Shown here: piece after piece, positions 23,023 to 36,905 of the stretch
Numbering within the stretch: the first letter of the stretch is position 1
How the letters are laid out: each line of letters starts with the position of its first letter
NCBI RefSeq assembly: GCF_024679245.1
Contig: NC_090186.1
Span: forward strand, 33,379,446-33,443,445
Reading direction: 5' to 3'
DNA from: Pseudorasbora parva
Lineage: Eukaryota; Chordata; Actinopteri; Cypriniformes; Gobionidae
DNA length: 64,000 nucleotides
Translations under genes and position numbers: made by a program
Notes under the pieces: generated by a model
Databases searched by the model: none
What the model was told of the DNA's origin: nothing
Seen by the model: the letters and a program-made list of their open reading frames with translations, nothing else

Positions 23023-23633
23023 GCTTGTGTCTATTTAATTGATGATGATTGTTTACTTATCATGAGAGCTGTTGTGCAGTGATCTATGCTCATGTTTGAG
23101 ATGTTTATAAAGTGGGATAACACCAAATAATAAAGGCAAAGCTTCACATGCAGAAAACATAAATTCTTGGCTCAATTTGCTTCAATCAAAATATTCAAAT
23201 ATTTCTGTGCTTATTGTTTTACAAAGATCTAATGCCAAAATATACTTCATAAATGACATTGTAGCGCAACTAAAAAATGTAACCTTGTTAAATTGACAAA
23301 GCTTTTAGGTAAACTTGCTTTAGTGGTTAATCATTAAGGTACATGTATGGTAGAGATTGTATCTCCTCAAATATGATCAAAAGTGTTAGTTTTGGTTTAT
23401 GGAAACAAGGTTGTTAAGTACAGGAACTGAAAGAGATGCAAAGGATTCATAATCAAAGTCCTCAAAAGTAGAGTGTGTAATATTATCCTTGACCAAGCTC
23501 AAAGAACTGTGAAAATTAATAAGAAACTGTAGCTTAAACTTCATACTGAGATGGTTTAAAATAATAATCAAAAGCGTCAATGCCATGATTATCAACTACA
23601 AATAATTGTAAAATAAATTTCATTACTGTTGCT

Positions 23634-23670
<37 letters not shown>

Positions 23671-23984
23671 ATTATTTAAAATACATGAATACACCCAAAA
23701 AACACCAGAAAGCACAAGTAAAGCTATTTCTATAACTCCATTTTATTGATATAATTGTTCTGTTATAAATTAAAGTGCATCCAATCATGAAAATAAAAAC
23801 ATTCTAACAAAATGTATTTTTAATTAAACATTAGATTTGTAGATTATAAGCCATTTCTATTGATACTTCAGAACAAAGAAACCCTTCTACCCAGAAATCA
23901 GTGACAGGGTGTGCAATTTACATATACATGCAGGCTGTTTAATATTTAATAAAGTAGACTGATAGTTAATAAAGTAGCTGATTA
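23023..23984. other. 3' flank of gene B
   Basis: AT-rich. An (ATT)n run lies at 23636-23669. On the minus strand a polyadenylation-type AATAAA is at 23747-23742, about 240 bases after the stop codon, so this stretch likely holds the 3' untranslated region. Poly(A) site not proven. Confidence 0.5.
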
Positions 23985-24123
23985 TTAATTCGAAAAAGTG
24001 TTTGCACCACTGGAGATGTTTGAAGATGTTGCTGCCGACACAACTTCAGATACATTATACATATCTGCAAATAATGATAAAAAAAAAACTTCAGATACGT
24101 TATATATATATATGCAAATAATG

Positions 24124-24207
<84 letters not shown>

Positions 24208-24538
24208 TATATCAAAAATTAAATATGTTAAACATATAAATTCATTTATTTATTTAAATCTATCAACTTTAATAGCAAAACATACTTCTTCTCCTACGCA
24301 TCCTTTGAAAGAAACCTGGTTCACTTGAAGATGATGGTCCTGCACTAGTACTCTGTAATGTAGAGATTTAAGATATCAGCTGTGAACTAAGTTCATCTAT
24401 CATTAAGAAGAACTCATGGATCAGACGCTTTATTTTGTTGTCATTTACCCTGGTACGGTTAGAGCTGGTAAGGTTCCTTAAGTTTCCAAGGCTGGTAAGG
24501 TTCCTAAGTGACAGCCTTTCTGCCAGTGCCTCACGGAT
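23985..24538 (-). CDS. adgrf5-like: Gene B cytoplasmic tail (three exons)
   Basis: Exon 24538-24449 (90 nt): IREALAERLSLRNLTSLGNL and NLTSSNRTR, with an internal LRNLTS duplication. Exon 24352-24286 (67 nt): STSAGPSSSSEPGFFQRMRR, with donor gtatgt after AGAAGAA. Exon 24064-23985 (80 nt): MYNVSEVVSAATSSNISSGA and NTFSN, stop TAA. Phases 0-0, 0-1 and 1-end agree. If the second exon were read through, it would stop soon after (MFCY then TAA), a possible alternative end. The Ser/Arg-rich tail is typical of ADGRF receptors. Confidence 0.8.
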
Positions 24539-27500
24539 CTAGAACCACGTGACAAAATTAGTTAAAGCACTGACAGTAAATCTGAACGCCTCTAAGATCA
24601 TTTTAACAAAAAGGTGACACAATAACTGACACAATGGTTTGTCAAATTGCAAAGGGAACAAAATCAGTACATACCTTGCTGTCTAAAAGCGTTCCAAATA
24701 CCAAAATAAAGAATCCCTGCAGAAGTGTTACAAATATATGAGGAAAATGTTAAGAGTAAATAATACTTAATATAATGCTGCTCAGTTTCATATTTATAAC
24801 AATATTGGAAATTAATTATTTCATCTTTGTGAGGCTGTAAATAGATTAATATAATTACAAAATATGTTTTTACAATTTCTACATTATTTGCGTTTTAATT
24901 ATTGCTTTAAAGTTAGCATTTAAAAAAAGCAAAATATGACCTACAAAGCAGGTGTCCCCAATCTCGGTCCTGGAGGGTCGCTGTCCTGCAGAGTTTAGCT
25001 CCAACCCCAATCAAACACACCTGAACCAGTTAATCAATGTCTTACTAGGGCCGATAAAGACATTGATTAACTAGTTCAGGTGTGTTTGATTGGTGTTGGA
25101 GCTAAACTCTGCAGGACAGTGGCCCTCCAGGACCGAGATTGGGGACCCTGCTATAAAGTCAAAAATGAAAGAGAAAGTTATACCTGCAGTGAATTGAGGA
25201 GTGCAAACACCACATGAATGCCTATTTCACGGGACACCATGGTTCCAATTCCAAATCCCCATGTTAGACCAAAGATAGGAGTCAATATGGCCACACATCG
25301 GGCAATGACCACCAGGGCATGTTTCTCATCTGGTTGAGTTGTAGCACCAACTCCTCTCCTTAACATCTTATACAGAACCACAATCAAAACCACAAGGTTT
25401 ATGGCTACAATAGTGAGAGCTGGAATCACAAATGCCAGCAGGGCCTTAGATTCATTCCAGTTCAGCCAGCATGCATATTGTTTCGTGATATAATTTTGTG
25501 GTCCAGCTGTCGACGCAACAGTAATGACCGCTATAAGCAAAGGTGCACCATAACCGACTATGAAGGCGATGGCCATCATTTTGGCCCTTGACATTTGGGA
25601 CAAGACCATGACTGTCCGGTAAAAGAGCAACAGCGCTGAAATTAACATCCAGAAGAAAAGAGCCAGGTAAAAAAAGTGCATGAAGAAAACCGCTGGACTG
25701 CAGCGACCCACTGATGTTGGCTGCTCTTGTTCTGCGACTGCGGCTCCAATGATAAAACAGATGTTTGCGATCAGCAGGGACACGGCAATGTTGACTATGG
25801 AGACATGTCGCATGTAGGATGTGTCATTTCTTGTCATTGACTTCCATACGATAGTCTCAATAATGAGGCACAAAATTAAGCTGGCCATCGAAATAGTAAC
25901 ACCAATGTACGTTATATAGGCTAAGGCTTTGTTATCATCAAGGGAAAATGGTGACATTAGGATTGAAAAAGAGGTTGTGTGGTTGCATTCACATGAAATC
26001 TTGCCAGTTTCATTCCCTTCACTTATATAGGGCTTTACTTTACATCCAGTGGAATCCCATGCGTCAAGATTGAAGTTCCAAAAGACACACTGAGGATTTC
26101 CCAAAGATTGATCAGTAATGTCAAACGCAAAAGAAATGTTGTTAATTGTTTGGTTCACCTTAACAACAACCACATCTCCATTGATGATCGAATCTGATTT
26201 TGTGTATTTTTTACTAGAATTGCGAGTAGGTAGGACATTGTCCAGAGTTGTGAAGACTATAATGGTTATAGGTGTGCGATTAGAAATCTGCGGTATCAGG
26301 ATCTCAGTGGTTGAGTTTGTCAGGTTTGATATTCCACTATATCTGTCTGCTACAGTTCTATTCAACTCAATAAATACTTGATTAATCGTAAAATTGGCCT
26401 CTGTGAGACGTTCACTTATATTCTCAATAGCGCTCAGAAGTGCAATGCTGGTGTTATCTGTCCTGCTGTCATTGTTCAAACTGTCCCATGAGTTAATAGC
26501 AAGGTCTGAAACAAGGATATTCACAGTTTGAAGGAAATCCTGAAAATAAACAGAAAATCATGTTTAGTACAACCACAACAACACAAATAATCAGAGGGGA
26601 TAGAATGGCGATTATGTAGAAATATTTTAAGTTTTGATTAGTTACAATTTAACTGATACATAATGTCCTTACCCTCATCACAGGCTCACTGATGATAATG
26701 TTTTTTGATGTATCAGCGATTTTTACGAGTATCCCAACAATAGTTTGGACAGTCACAGGAGACTGTGTGATCTCATTGGTATTGTTTTTTGTAGCAGTAC
26801 TGAGCTCAGCAACAACCGCTGGGATGTCCTGTGGAACCAAGTCCTAAATGACAAAGTAAAGAAGAAATGTAAATATTAGAAATATTTTGAATTTAGTTTT
26901 TTTAATCACCAATACATAGATAATACATATTACCTTAACTTTCTTTTCAATGTCTATGATAACTTGTAGAATACAGTGCCTGTTCATTTCCTTCCATGAA
27001 CCTGCTGTACATAGATAAGTTATGGTGCCTTCCTTGCCTTGTTCACAGGGTCCAGTCACATTTTCACCATATTTTCCATCTCCAAGTGTTTCATTTTTAC
27101 AAGGCAATTCTACATTAAATATTTGAATGAGTTTCAAAAAACAGAAAAACAATTATTTATTTCAGAATGATGAAATGTGCAAAAGAACATTCTGCTGCAT
27201 CAAACAATGATAACTGAAGGTTTACCTTCTTTGACTTTCTGAATAGTGACTTTGCTCTGGCCATAAGAGAAGACTCGAAGTTCCGGAATCATGAGTTGGC
27301 ATGTAAAGGTTTCACTACTACAATCTGCGCTCTCGATTTTATGTTTTAGTGTGATGCACCCCTTGTCATCTGTTTCCATAAAAATATAAATATAAACATG
27401 AAATTCAACAAAGCTTGTCCTGCAACTGAAAATATAACCCGGTAACTGTAAGAATATATTGTCTGTCTGTAAGTACAACCTTGAGATGTCACTTGATCAC

Positions 27501-30500
27501 CAGGAGGAATTGGGGTCCACTCAACATCATATTTAGTTTCACAGCATGTCAGTTGCACAGTCTGATTCATACACTGAAACCGTCTCATGCTTATACCCGC
27601 TATGATATTAGGAAGTGGTTCAATAACTATATCTTCCCACTGAATGTAAGGTATGTCCCTTTTTATGACACATGCATATGTACCTGCAAGTAGACAAAAA
27701 AGAAAAACTGTTATTTAATATTTTTTTCTTGAATACATACATTTAACCACTTCTTAAATACAAAATACATTTAATTAAATGAGTGTTTTAACACTGGCCA
27801 ATTTTGATGATATTAAAATAATAAATTATTTTTTTTAATAGTGGGTGGAGGGATTAGAACATTCAACACTGAATAAAGTCTGTAAGACGAGCATCTGTTG
27901 TATTGTTCCATTGTGAAAAATGTGAAATAAAATGACAGTGGATTTATAATTTTGAGTGTGAATCACAGCTACATTATTTAACAGATTTTTAAAACACTAG
28001 ACATCACAAACAGAAGGGTCGCTCCCTGGAGTCACACACCAGGGATGTTTTGGTGTTGGTAAGCCTAACGCAATATTTTGACCCGCTTGCTTTGCATGTT
28101 CTACATCTCTAGCCTCAGCTAGCGGTCCCGGGCACGCCTTCCAGGGAGCGGTCCTTATGAAGATTTCGCCGCATGTGTGGATTGGGTGCTGGTAAACAAC
28201 AATTCTTCCTTTACCATCTGCCATGCGGAGCCTACCATGCGGAGCCTACCTTCCACCACAGACACTGAGCCTGCACTTGTCATGGAGAATGAGCCAGCGA
28301 GCCCCACTGAGCCATATTCCATCCCGGCGCCCGAGCTCAATATCATGATTGACCATGTGAGCGAGTCGGCAGCAACGCCTGTCCCTGAGGGAATTTTAGT
28401 GGAGTTGGAGGACTCGGATTGAAGTCCCCCGAACACTCCTGCTGCTGTGTGTGAATATGGACCCTATGTGGACCCTATGCCAGGTGTGGGTAAGTATAAA
28501 GTGAGTAAGGACTCAATTGCCAGAGGAAGTATTTATTAAATCATAAAAATAAGACAAAACGAAACCCACGAGGTGGGGAACCAAACTAAACAAGGACACA
28601 ATACCAGGGTCAGGAAACAAGCAGGTCAAGGAACAGAGAACATCAAACAGGGAGCAGAATACTTCAGACAACGATCCAGCACAGGACTGCAAAAACAAGG
28701 AGATTAAATAGGGGACAAAAAAGGTAGGAAATGAGGGAAGGCAGGTACGACAGATAACAAGAGGGTGGGGTCAAGACAATAGACAGGAGAGCACATGACA
28801 CAAGGAACACGTGATGAGCCATGTGCTCACACCAAACATGACAAACACAAGAGGTGTGTTCGACATCGCCGCTGGCTGGATGCAGCCGATCGGCAAGAGT
28901 AGCCACGTGCAGGCGGGGAGGAGCTGCAAACGGAGACTTGAAGTCGGACAATTTCTGATAACAGCTGATGTTAAATAAATGCAATATTTGTCAAATACAC
29001 GATATTTTAGAAGACATTTTCATTCAATACTTTATGTACTGCTAATACAGCATCTGTTTGTATAAGAATAAGGTTCAACATATAAATCTACACTATCAAT
29101 GAAGTGGAGTCTACGTTTTTTTATCTGTTTTAGTTTGATAAACATGACAATATAACAATCGTGACTAAATGAAAATTGGTTTTATTGTTATATTAAAAAA
29201 AAATAGTTACCATTAGTGGAACTGAACGTTTTAGAATAAACATGAAACAATGTCATCACTGTCGTTCTGTGAATCCGGCCAATTGTGGAACCGCTGTGTC
29301 GTCATCAGAGTTTGTGCAGCCTGGTGCAGCCGCTCTTGAGAATCTGCACCGACTGTATCAGCCGACTGCTCTTAAATTGCTCTCATCTCGTGGTACTTTG
29401 TTGACATACGTCACAGTCACGTGCAGTCTACGCTGCCTCAAGTTGGACAAAATTTCTAACCGGCATGCACTGCTTCTTGTCAGCTGCCGATTGCTCAGCT
29501 CCGCCCACATCCTGTCTCTTTGCCCCTTTTCTGTTATCTGGGTGTGACAGGCAATGCCGTCTCTCGTCTTTACGCTTCAGAAGGCTCATCGGAATTGTAT
29601 GGGTGACATCATGGACACTATGTCCATATTTTTTTTTTACAGTCTATGGTATGAATTCGAACAAGCCTAAGCACATGCACAAAAAATGACAACCCAACTT
29701 GTGCTACAGAAGACAAGACAAGTCAAGTCAAGTCAGACATTTCTAATCTCTAATCTCATAGTGTCATCAGCCCTTCCTCTGTTTCCTGTCAGTCCCTCAG
29801 CGCATCCACAGTGAGGCCTCTGTAGTACGGCTGATTCATCTCGGGTCTTTTAGTCCCAAGCATTGCATTGGAATGAGGATTCCCCATCTCTGCCTCCATC
29901 CACAAAACCCCAGATTCCACCTCAGTCCTCCAAACCATTGGCTTTGCCTGGCTCAGTGCTCCCTCAGCTCCACCGTGGCCCACCATCCCACCAGCTTCAC
30001 CAGGCTCCCTCGTTCTACCATCTCTGCCTTGGTCAGACATCACTCTGGCTCCACCAAGGGATTCTAGTTTACTGGTTACACCTCTGCCCTCCATCCCTTA
30101 TGCTTCACTGGGCTCCGTCTTCCCTCCAGCTCCACAATGGTCCTAGGTCGCACTGGCTCTACTGCGGTCTTCCAGATCCCTGCCTCCGCCCCATGAGCTA
30201 TCAGATTTGCCGTGGCCCTCTGGACCTGCAGTTTCACTAGATCCGTGTCTCCTCGGCTTCGTCTGGACTTCCATCACAGCTGGCTGCATCGCAGGAGAAA
30301 GCATCCCTGGTTCTATCGACAAGGCTTTCACCATGGCTCCTCCCTCCAGTGCCACCACCATGGAACATCATGCTGTGGCCTGGGTCATCATCAGGCCCCT
30401 TCTGCCTCCTCCTTGAACTGTTTGTTTCTGTTGCTCTACGTCCCCCTCCAGAGCCCTCACTCTCCCTCCTCAGTTGGACCACTTACGGCGTGAGGACACA

Positions 30501-33500
30501 TCTTTTTGGGAGGGGGCGTCCTGTTACATGTATGCTCTGTGGCCCTGTCCCAAATGGCACCCTAAACCCTCACGGTCTTCCTCTGAGTCCGCACTTTCAC
30601 AATGTAATGCCGCTTTGACTGCCGGGAAGAAGTCCGCTGCGTAACCCGCACCAGTGCAGACTCGGCAGAAGTGCGCATTGAGGGCGCATAACAGCCGCAA
30701 AGGGGACGCTCGCAAGCACACTTCTGAGACATAAAATGACAATTGGGACACGCTGCGGTCTTGTGGCCTTAACAGACGCAACGGCCATTGTTAGTCCACA
30801 AGACCGAAAGTGCACATGAAGTGTGCCATTTGGGACAGGGCTTGTGTTGTTTTGATTTCACTATGTTTCCCATTATGTTTTGTGTTTTACCCATGACCTA
30901 ATTTTCCTGTTAACTGATAGTTAGTTGATTAAGTAATTTTCCACCTGTATTCCTTCATTACCCCATTAGTTCCTTTGTTTGCCCTGTCCATTTAAAACCA
31001 GAGTTCTCACACATTCTCTGACTGTCCTCGTTTGAGATTGTGTTTGGTTGTGTTTATGTTTGTTCTCCAAGTTCTCCAAGGTTTCCACAATGACAAAAAA
31101 AGCACCATGAAAGTTTCAATAACATAGTTCATACATTTTTTTTGTCATATTCTAATAATCTCCCCGTCCAATGATGGCTTTAAAACTATCTGAAAACGTT
31201 TAAAACTACTACAAAAATGTTTGTGATATGTGATACCTTTTAAAAAGTCATTGTAATATTCCGATATATTAACGGTACTTGCTTGTGATGTGGATTGACA
31301 TTGGACATTCTTTTATTATCCTCTAGGAATTAAATATCCTACTTATGTTCACCAAATACAGTTGTTGTTTTTTTTTTTTTTTACAGAAGCTAGGACACAT
31401 TTCTCAATACTTAGGTCACTTTTGCAAAACTCTTCACACAGTTCTCCGAACCAACTTTTAGTTTGGCAAAGTATTTCATTTAACATTCAAAATGCACTAC
31501 AACTACCAAAACACTTTGATTCAGATCTCAAATTAACTCATTCTTCCAGAACACTAGCCAAGGTTGACAGCCAACAAACACACTTTGTCAAACAATGACC
31601 TAAAAAACAATAACGACAAGTAGCATTATACAATGTTTTCTTGTGTAAAACAAGGACACACCTCTGTTTATAATTCACTGCAATATATGTTACTGGAATG
31701 GATCAGGCACAAAACTATTTAGCAGTTTTCTCCTTTTGTAATGAAACTGAAAGAGTACCATCCGTGTAGAGGTTCATCTACAATGACAATTAGCTGTGGC
31801 TGGTCCAATTGTCTTTATATAATTTTAATTGTAATATTTAAAATATATATTCATTAAAACATTACTGTAGAAATGTAGCAAATTGCTGTCTTATTATCAC
31901 ATTTCTCAATACTTAGGTCACTTTTGCTAAACTCTTCACATAGTGAGCACAACAGAAGTCTAGGTGAGCTAAACTGAGGATCAGTTATCATTGCTTTGGT
32001 ACAAAATGCATTCAATGACTATATCTCTCAAATTTCATGAATTCTTTTCTCACTCAGACACAACAACTGCCAAAACTCTTTGTAAGTACAGGCCAATTTG
32101 CACATGCTTACATACACACTTTCCTTAGTAAAGTGCTTAGGGAAGTTTGCAAGTGTGTGTCTAATAGTGGAGTGGAACAACACTAAGCTAAGAGAAAGGA
32201 TGGGGTTGACCCTGTTCCTATGGATGATTTCATCACGCGTGCTAACTATGACCACAGTGATTGGCTGATGGAGAGGGATCTCAGTGATTTAATCATATAA
32301 ATATTTTGTTGAATGAGGTTTCATGTTGCTATATTCAAATAAAATGTTTAAAATTAGAATGTCAAAAGGAAAAATTGTGTGCACATCCAGTGAAACTTTT
32401 GCAGGTGCCAGATTCAATAGAGCATAGATCAAAGGAAAATAAAAACTGCACACTGCTGTTACTGCTACCAAAGATTTATTTAAAAAGAACAACGTTTCGA
32501 CCCAAAGGGTCTTCATCAGGCACTAGTATACGTTCAGCTAATTGTTAGTCTCTTATATGTCTGCATCTCGAGAGATTGCAGAAGTCAAGCGAAAATTATT
32601 TTTTATAAACAAAGTTTGTGAGGAGCACATTTCAACTATCTATCTAATCAGCGCAAGAAGTGGTATATACACAGCCGAGAGCCGACTCACCTAACATTTG
32701 TTCCCTCCACAATTTTCTGCATCCCTCCACTTGCCTGTTCCTCACTCTCGGTCTGCGATACGGGGCAAAACTCTGGGTTTGGGCTTAATTCAGAGCTCGG
32801 AGCCCTCGATGGCTTCGGACAACATGTCAAATACTCGTAAAAACAACTACCACAGGTAATCTGACATTATTTTTTTTTTAAAGATACATTAAACATTAAT
32901 AAATACATTTATTAAGATACATTAAAATTATCACTATTGCCTCAATGTTGTATAGTGTCTTTGGGCGGATTACAGCAACAGTCATTAGGATTGTTTGTGA
33001 TTTGGTCTTAGTGACTTAAGAGTCCTCTTGACTACTCTTTGTGTTTTTTGTAGTTTCTTCGCGTCGAGTATAAACACCAGCCCAAATGGACATGGCACGC
33101 GTGCAGTCTTCAGTGGAGGCTCACGCTTCAGAGCCAAACGAAATTAAACAAGGTTAATGGGGCAAAAGAAGACTGTACATTCACAAGATGGACGTATGCG
33201 CATTACTTCGAGTTTGTCAAATAAGGACAAGAAGAACGTAAAAGTCAAATGCAAATGCCGTCAAATGCAACCTTTGTCTAAAACCAAAATAAATATCGAC
33301 GTGCTAATTAGCACTAGCAATTAAAAAAAAAAACAACAACAAAAAACATATCTTGCACTTTTTGCACTTGCAATGACGTTGTTGTGTTGTGTTGTGAACC
33401 TCTTGAATTCAGAGATAATAAAATAATGACAACATGTACATTTTGTCATGGCATTATAGTTTTGTTGTCTATGAATGAATTATATATGATGTCTATGAAT

Positions 33501-36500
33501 AGACCCAAGCTATCCCCAGATATGGACAGATAATGACTTTACCTCTACCATACTTATAACAGACTTAGTTCATTTGTAATTCCGTCTGTCATCCTTCCTT
33601 CATTGTCTTGAGCCTTCACTTTGCCAATTAAATGCTATATTGTTAGTAGCCTGGATAGCCCACAGTCATTATGCTACATCATATCGGATTCTACTGGATG
33701 TAAAATGCTCTGTAGTAGCCTACATTTAGTCGTTTTAGGATGTTAAGTTCTACTTCTGTAGCTACTTTGGTGAAAGTAACTCAAAAGTAATAGAGGGGTA
33801 ATGTAATGCATTACAATTCTAAGACAGTAATATTGTAATGTAAAGAATTACTTTAAATAACAGTAACAAGTAATATATAATGTATTACAGTCTGGAAGTA
33901 ACTTAAACAACACTGAATAACACATACACACAATTGACACATAAATTAATCTTGACCTAGGAAGTGTCAACATGTAAGATATTATTAATACAACAGATAG
34001 AAAAGATACACGTGACTCACCTTTGTCTTTATCATCAATGCTTTTCACAGTGAGAAGGCTACCACCTTGTGAAAAGGTGTATTTGTCGCTCTGTTGTATA
34101 ACTTTGTCATTTAATTTCCAACTCAGATCACCAGAAACAGAATCTGGGCGTGTACATTCCAGTTTCATATCTTGCTGAGGATACCAATCTTTTGCAGTGG
34201 ACAGGATCTTTTGTTCTGAAAGTAAAAGCCAGAAAAATTATTTTAATTTGTATTTATTTTTTATGTTTATTAAAGGTTTTACCTTTCCCTTACCACTTTC
34301 AGCAAAATCACCCACAGGTACAGGAATTCCATCAATTGTGAGAGTTTCTGCTACCTTACTGTTTGCATTTACAAAATTTGCTGGGCTGTTGGTTGTTGAA
34401 TTAACTTCATAGTTTGTTATAATGCTTCCAGGCCTTTGGAGCAACACACACAAAAAAAAAAACACAACAATGAGAAGACAGTTTATTAATAGAAAAAAAA
34501 AAAAAAAAAAAGACTTTTTGAGTGAAAGTTTAAATTGTAGACCTTACCTGAAGCCAGTGACTCTTACTGAACCAGGTCTGAAGGTAGACACCGTTTGGTA
34601 ACTGTCTTCAATCTGTAAGAATCATCACTGTACATTAGGAAGTGTGCCTTCCAAGTGTATAAATGAGCGAATTAATGGGTGAATATGAGGCAATATGTAA
34701 AGTGCTTGGTGGCCATGAGTCATGGTGGCCATGAGTCTGTTGAAAGCGTTATATAAATGCAGTTCATTTACCATTTACCTACTGTACCTCTGGTACAACT
34801 GAAATAAAAGTATTTGTCTATAAGATTAAATTAAGAACCAGATACATTTAGACTGAACCTACAGAAAATTATCATTTTTTGCGCTGCAGTTATTAATAGG
34901 TCAAATTACTTATAACTGAATCTACTAAATATATGTAAAATAATTAACAAATCACTCATTAATCATTTATGAATGCATAGTCATGTTTCATAAATCATTA
35001 GTTAATTATTAACTAATCACTTGTAAATGACTTGTATCGGAATTTACAAAACATTCATAAAATGTTAGCATATCATTTGACAATCATTTATGAATGTTTT
35101 GTAAATGATTAGTTCATCATTAACTAACCACTTATAAATGACTTACAACTGAACATTATTATAAAGTTTTACCAAATTTATTTATACAGTGCTTTTGCAA
35201 TGACGATCGTTTCAAATCCGCTTCACAGTGTTAAACAGGAAATTATTGCAACAAAATTAGTTTCGGCTGTACAGACGTTCTGGAGAAAACGTTGACCATA
35301 CCTGTCAAGTATCCCGTTTTGGCCGGGAAAGTCCCGTATTTTACCCTTCTTTCCCGCGGTCCTCCCGTGTTAGTATTTTCCTGTAAATATCCCGTATTTT
35401 AACCTGCGTTATTAAAAATAATAATACCGGGGGAAAAAACTCACCCCCGGATTTTGATACCCAAATGTTGACAGGTATGATGGTGATGTTATCAGCTCAT
35501 TTCAATTTATCATATAGTTACAATGTGGGCAGATCAGTTATAAAGTTGATACAGTTAATTTAGTAATACATTTTATTTTTATATTTAGTTGAAAACTTTA
35601 GTTGAAATTTTAGTGTCCCCAACTGAGCAAGCTGAGCTTGCAAATGAGCAAGTCAAAGGCGACAGTGACAAGGAACCAAAACTCCATCACGGCACGGTGG
35701 AGAAAAATAATCCCTATTTTGACATCACATGTGAGACGTTACGACCAGGCGCAGATTAGTGCACAGGCTTGCCTAGGCTGCAGCGTGTAGAGGGGGCCCT
35801 GGATTGGCCAGATTTTTTTTTTTTTTTTACTATGTATTTACTTCAGCGCGAACAAAAAAAAAAAACCTCATTGGCCTATAAGAATCATAAAAAAGCAGGT
35901 GATTGGATATATGTTACTTGGGTCTGTGCATCTTTCCAATCAGCTCCTGGTTTTCATTTATCACTTTCATATCACTATTGCTAAAGAAAGTACGATAGTG
36001 GAGCACAAAAACAGAATCACTACACGCATTCTACTAATAATATTGAATGCCGTTTTTAAATGCCATTAATAACTGAGCGCACAACTGATGCTTGCGTGCG
36101 CAGTAAATCATTTCTATGAAATAATCACAGATACACGTGAGGAAACGGCAGCCCGCGAGCTCCTTTTAAACATGGTAGTATAGACGTCTCAATGTGTGTG
36201 TATGCCAGTTTAGTGGTTAAATTGGACCGGGGCCTCAGGCACATAAGCCTGCTCGTTTGTGTCCTGATGTGCCTGCAGTTAGTTGCCTACTGCAGACATC
36301 CCAAGTCTCCCGGAAGTTCCGGGAGTCTCCCGCATATTGATAGCAGGCGGCTCCCTGATGCCCGCAAAATTAGTTAAAATCTCCCGGAATCTAATGCGAG
36401 CGATCATGCACGCATGCGAGACAAGAAACTCAAATTGTGTGTAGCGAGCACAGCAGAGAGGGAGGGGGAGCGAGAGGCCTTGCGCGTTAGTGCGCGTGCC

Positions 36501-36832
36501 TCATGAACCGCATGCATCCTGGCCTGTTTCAGTTTTTCACATATCATGTAAGACTCAATTTCTCAATTTCTTTGAACAAAACTCTCCAGAAAGTGCCATT
36601 TAATGATTTATTTTACAAAAAAAAAAAAAAAAATTCACGGGGGAGCATACCCCCCTAGGGAGACTTTTTTTTTAAGCATAAATAATCAATACATTTATAC
36701 ACAAAATATGAAACACTCACCACTTTTTGAATTTGTTTAGCGTAGCTTTTGTACGTCTCATCATTGGGGTCATTGAGGCTGGTATCAAAAGTTTTCTCTA
36801 ATTTCATTGACATTTTAACTGTAAACAAGACT

Positions 36833-36905
<73 letters not shown>

